Positions 60,601 to 64,000 of a stretch of 64,000 nucleotides of DNA are shown piece by piece; the first letter of the stretch is position 1, and the number at the start of each line of letters is the position of its first letter. This DNA comes from Zingiber officinale (taxonomy: Eukaryota > Streptophyta > Magnoliopsida > Zingiberales > Zingiberaceae): the NCBI RefSeq assembly GCF_018446385.1, contig NW_024589857.1:62001-126000 (forward strand). The letters are read 5' to 3'. Both the position numbers and the translations under genes were made by a program. Under the pieces are notes generated by a model that did no database searches, was not told the origin of the DNA, and saw only the letters and a program-made list of their open reading frames with translations.

Positions 60601-63242
60601 AGATCCTTTCCTTTTTTTCCTTCAATTTTTTTTTTCATTTTTTTTAATAACAGTAACTCTGCAATAGTGCCTTGTATTTTAAATTTTGCTGGATTTAATC
60701 AGGTCTCAATCTAAGAAGGCTTTGTCTTCTCCAAGAGATTATGCAAATCACAGACTTGAATTTAATCCCTGATTTGGGATCCAGTTGGAGATTGTCTTTG
60801 GTTCTTGGCTTGCGTGTGAGAGCATTGCCGTTAATAGAGGATTCAATGGTAGGCGGCTTCATGCTAGGGAAGGGGATTTTCAACTGGATTCAGAGGCGAG
60901 AGCAACTTGTCATGTGGATGGTGACAAAGGTACGGGAGGTTCACAAGAGCAAAGTTGACAAGCATAAATAGATGAGCAGAGTGAGTGTAGGTCCTAGTGT
61001 TTGCCAGGAAAGCAAGGTGTAGTGGACGCAGTATTCAATGTTGGTCAGGTGGCACCCATCACCAGTCAACAGTAGGATGTGCAACAGATAAAGCTTCAGA
61101 CAAAGGTGGCACTTGCAGTTAGATCGTCATCAGAGGGCAACTTGATCAACCTCATAGAAGTGAGGAGACAGTGTCTTGCATGGCTCTTTGTGGAGAGGAG
61201 ACGACAATAGCAATGCAGAGAAGTTGCGGTGAAGTTGCACAACGATAGAGAAGGTGACCAAGTTGCAGTTGACCAGGATGATGCAGCAGAATGGTAATGG
61301 TGCCGCCATTGCAGCGGGAAGATGCCACAAGTTGTTGTTGTTGTTACAATAGCGAGAAACATGAGCAATAATCATGCAGTTTTTGATTGGGGTACAAAGG
61401 GGATTTTTGTCATCTCTTGTTACTCTTACTACAACAGTATGCTTTTTTAGGCGGCGAGGTGCAAAAGCGTTGTGTGATGGGTCAATCGTCATGCGAAAAC
61501 TAATTTGGATGAAACAAAGTAGAGGATGGTGGATATAGAGGACAGTGTGAAAGGTGAAGGTTTAGGCTTGGAATGTGGAGGTGGTGCATGGACGAATAGA
61601 TCACAAAGTAATAGTTTTGGTATGAACATGACATGCTTATGTCGAGGGCAATGGTGGATGATGGCTAATGGAAAAGATGGCGGATGGATGTGTGAACATG
61701 AAACTAGGAGATGGGATAATTAGTACCAAAATCAAACCACCATGCTTCAACTCCACAATGATAAATGTATCATGGATAAAATATTATTATTCAAGCATGT
61801 CTTGCAAAGGGGGAATTGGAGTCTTTTTAGAGGCTCCAACTCAACTAAAGTTGAAAATAAAATAAAATAAAATAAAATAAATACCCACTTACTAATAACC
61901 TAGGAAGCAAATTTTCTAGACTTGGACATATAAAATTTACCAAATAACCCTAATACCGAAAATCTCTCTACAAAATTAGAAATAGAAAAAATAACAAAGT
62001 TAATCACAACATGTTGCATCAATCCTAATGTAAGGCGCCTCTTTCATTTCCTAATTGTTGAGAGTTTAGTACCTTCACTATCAACAACTTGACGTCGGGA
62101 TCTTTTTCATAAGCAACAAAAACATTCAAGAGCTTCATAATCTGCAGAATTAAAACACATGAATGTTAGCCAGCTACCTAACTTTAGATACTATTCAGAT
62201 GAGTAATTCCATATTTTTTATATAGCAAATACATATCATGGTGAAAGTTCTCATTTTACTCTATCTCTCCACTTCCAAATAAATAAAAAACAGGACTCAC
62301 GTTTGAAGGAACTCATTGCACACAATGTATTAAACCCAAACAATTCAGTCCAAACAGATAACATTCACATATGGGTGCATAATAAAGTGACCAAAACTGA
62401 AATTCAAGAAACAAAAAAAAAATCGCTATATATTCTTAGCTGATATTGACAAAGAAATACAAGCATCATCAAGAAAAGTAGAAAACCCAGCAAATTCACA
62501 GAAAATATTATTAGTTGATCTCATCGCAACTTATCCAATTTGTGTTTTATTTTGCAGACAGAAATCTTTATCTTTTCAGAGAAAAAAATGACAAAGACTC
62601 AAAGGAAGAATATAGTGGACATACCATTTGGGAAGACAAAGCATTAAGTTGTCGAGGCCTATTAAGTATTAATATCCTTGTAAACCTGCTGCCTTCTACC
62701 AAAACCTACAAAATTCATAAAGATATAGTGAAGAGAATACAGCATTGCATTAAGAGAAGAATACATTGAGACATGGTGTCTAATATAAAAGAAAGAATGT
62801 TGTACTGCAGAATGTTGAACATAAAGCCATTACACTTGCACCATTTGCAGGAAAAGAGAAACTCAATATAATAAATGAATCATTTAATATGATGAAAGTT
62901 TCTTAATGTTGCATTCTCTGGGCCCACTGCCCAATCAACATTTGCGGCAGAAAAAGATATCCTACGATAAAAGTTTTAATTTGACATTACATCGTCAGTG
63001 CAACCTCATATGTTTCTGAGGATTCCACCTTATTTATGTCTGGCGGGGGCGCTGGGGCGAGCGCTTCCCTTTTGCCCCACACATACAAAATAAAAATAAA
63101 AAAACAATTTTGAAGTTCTTCGAAGTCATTATTATGTTTTCAAGCATTATCAATCAATTAAATCTGTCTCCGGATGACGAGTGGGAAAGATCACCTGATC
63201 GGTTGCGGCCTCGTTGCCGCCGTCCTGAGAAAACGAGGTCAT
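54619..63242 (-). CDS. 3-hydroxyisobutyryl-CoA hydrolase-like protein, PTS1-bearing
   Basis: A crotonase-fold acyl-CoA thioesterase family; CHY1-type members act in peroxisomal valine breakdown. Fourteen minus-strand exons: 63242-63195, 62705-62625, 62141-62073, 59484-59421, 59134-59055, 58950-58867, 57066-56982, 56138-56053, 55922-55801, 55549-55489, 55352-55254, 55061-54960, 54894-54853 and 54756-54619. All are GT-AG and join in frame to 386 residues. Signatures: [13 protein letters not shown], oxyanion-hole [16 protein letters not shown] (67-82), [20 protein letters not shown], and [20 protein letters not shown] with E148 and D156 in the place of the HIBCH catalytic pair. Later come [14 protein letters not shown] and [15 protein letters not shown]. 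The protein ends SRM, a major plant PTS1, so peroxisomal import is likely. Length and start recall At1g06550-type proteins. True substrate is unknown. Intron 3 (2.6 kb) carries repeats. Confidence 0.93.
60391..60530. repeat. Left direct repeat in intron 3 of the hydrolase-like gene
   Basis: About 140 bp (CTTCCACAATGATAAATGTA ... GGCTCCAACCTAACTAAAG) that recurs at 61736-61895 with roughly 20 percent difference. The 1.2 kb between the repeats shows no recognised coding domain. This could be an old small LTR (TRIM-like) element; that is inference. Confidence 0.6.
61736..61895. repeat. Right direct repeat in intron 3, with (AAAAT) run
   Basis: Partner of 60391-60530, same orientation (CTCCACAATGATAAATGTAT ... 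GGCTCCAACTCAACTAAAG). It ends in an expanded AAAAT microsatellite at about 61853-61882. Confidence 0.6.
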
Positions 63243-64000
63243 ACCTTGATCGAAAGCCAAAAGCTTATTTCAACAGTAAAGAAATCGATTGGGCCTACAA
63301 AAGACAAGTGATCGATGAGAAACAGAGAGGGGAAGGAGGGTCAAAAGGAAAAGGAGCCCCTCACCTGCACGACGAAGAAGCAAAGCAGAGAGACGATGCG
63401 ATCGGATCGGGAACAGGCGGTCGATACATTGCAACTTACACTTCAGTCCTTCTACATTATAATACAGTAACATATTCCCTTAAGCCCTTCAGAATTTATA
63501 TAATTGCAATTCACTTTTCATCTGCTTTATTTATTTTCTTCTTTTTTTTTAAACATCAAAATGTAAATCATAATTTAAAATTTTTATATAAATATTAAAA
63601 TTACAAGGCATATTCAGAAATGTTTTTGTTTACAATTTTAATTAATTAATTTATTTATTTATTAATTATCTTTTTGTGCATTGAATTCCTTTTGCAATCA
63701 GCATTATTTTGCGGCCAAGTTGCCAACTTGAGCCACGTCAGTCTCACTGACTAATGCCATCTTGGAATCCAGCTACTTATTTTTATTTATTTATTTATTT
63801 ATTTAAGAGGATAATATATTTTATTAGGCGACAGGTTCATTTTTTTCCTAAGCTAGAAACAAACTTCACTCACCACTTTAAAAAAACAAAATCAGATTTA
63901 TATACTTATTTATTTATATCAATACCTTTTGGTCCCTATCATTTCTTCTTTTTTCAACAACTAGTCCCTCTCACTCTCTTTCTTCCACAAAGTTTCATTT
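63243..64000. other. 5' leader and upstream region of the hydrolase-like gene
   Basis: The first 180 bases are moderately GC and probably 5'UTR. Beyond about 63430 the DNA is AT-rich with TTTA microsatellite runs (about 63650-63665 and 63779-63804). No other gene is seen. Confidence 0.5.

Noticed and set aside
61130-61735. Frames inside intron 3 of the hydrolase gene
   Set aside because: Short, overlapping on both strands, no domain, and located between old direct repeats.
63110-63598. 162-residue plus-strand frame over the hydrolase first exon
   Set aside because: Antisense to exon 1 and its leader; no domain, and exon 1 on the minus strand fits the family start.

Overview
The window is nuclear DNA from a flowering plant. 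Spliced plant-type genes, nuclear tRNA-Asn genes and dense LTR retrotransposon debris all point that way. Very GC-rich exons set in AT-rich intergenic DNA suggest a monocot. The repeat style reminds me of Zingiberales, but that is an impression from memory and not something the sequence proves.

Layout. 0.9-6.3 kb: the last eleven coding exons of a class II-type formin on the plus strand, with a short SINE-like insert in one intron. 6.9-12.0 kb: a fairly young Ty1/copia element with matching LTRs and a 5-bp target duplication. 12.2-19.5 kb: a much older minus-strand copia element carrying a Mutator-like MITE. 20.4-22.6 kb: a single-coding-exon BYPASS1/UPF0496-like gene with a 5'UTR intron. 25.4-28.8 kb: a GC-rich minus-strand pair, a receptor-like cytoplasmic-type kinase with a non-RD (HGD) catalytic loop and an aluminium-activated malate transporter (ALMT).

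32.3-49.0 kb is a nest of retroelements. A copia 5' fragment is split by a 7.3-kb SIRE/Maximus-like element with about 2-kb LTRs; that element shows gag but no recognisable pol. Next come tandem-repeat-rich debris, a Tat-type gypsy element with an antisense accessory ORF region and 65-bp tandem repeats, and a fragment of a second SIRE-like LTR. All these LTR elements are fossils or broken; none looks intact.

49.6-49.9 kb: two tRNA-Asn(GTT) genes on the minus strand, one with a T-stem mismatch. 50.1-50.7 kb: a very GC-rich intronless SIS-domain sugar-phosphate isomerase-like gene. 52.2-53.4 kb: a complete seven-coding-exon PEX11 gene with a long 5'UTR intron. 54.6-63.2 kb: a convergent fourteen-exon 3-hydroxyisobutyryl-CoA hydrolase-like gene whose protein ends in SRM, a plant PTS1. 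The last two genes therefore form a convergent pair with likely peroxisomal products. Intron 3 of the hydrolase gene holds an old insert bounded by direct repeats.

Host exon boundaries were set by reading frame, GT-AG sites and family similarity recalled from memory. No database search was possible.
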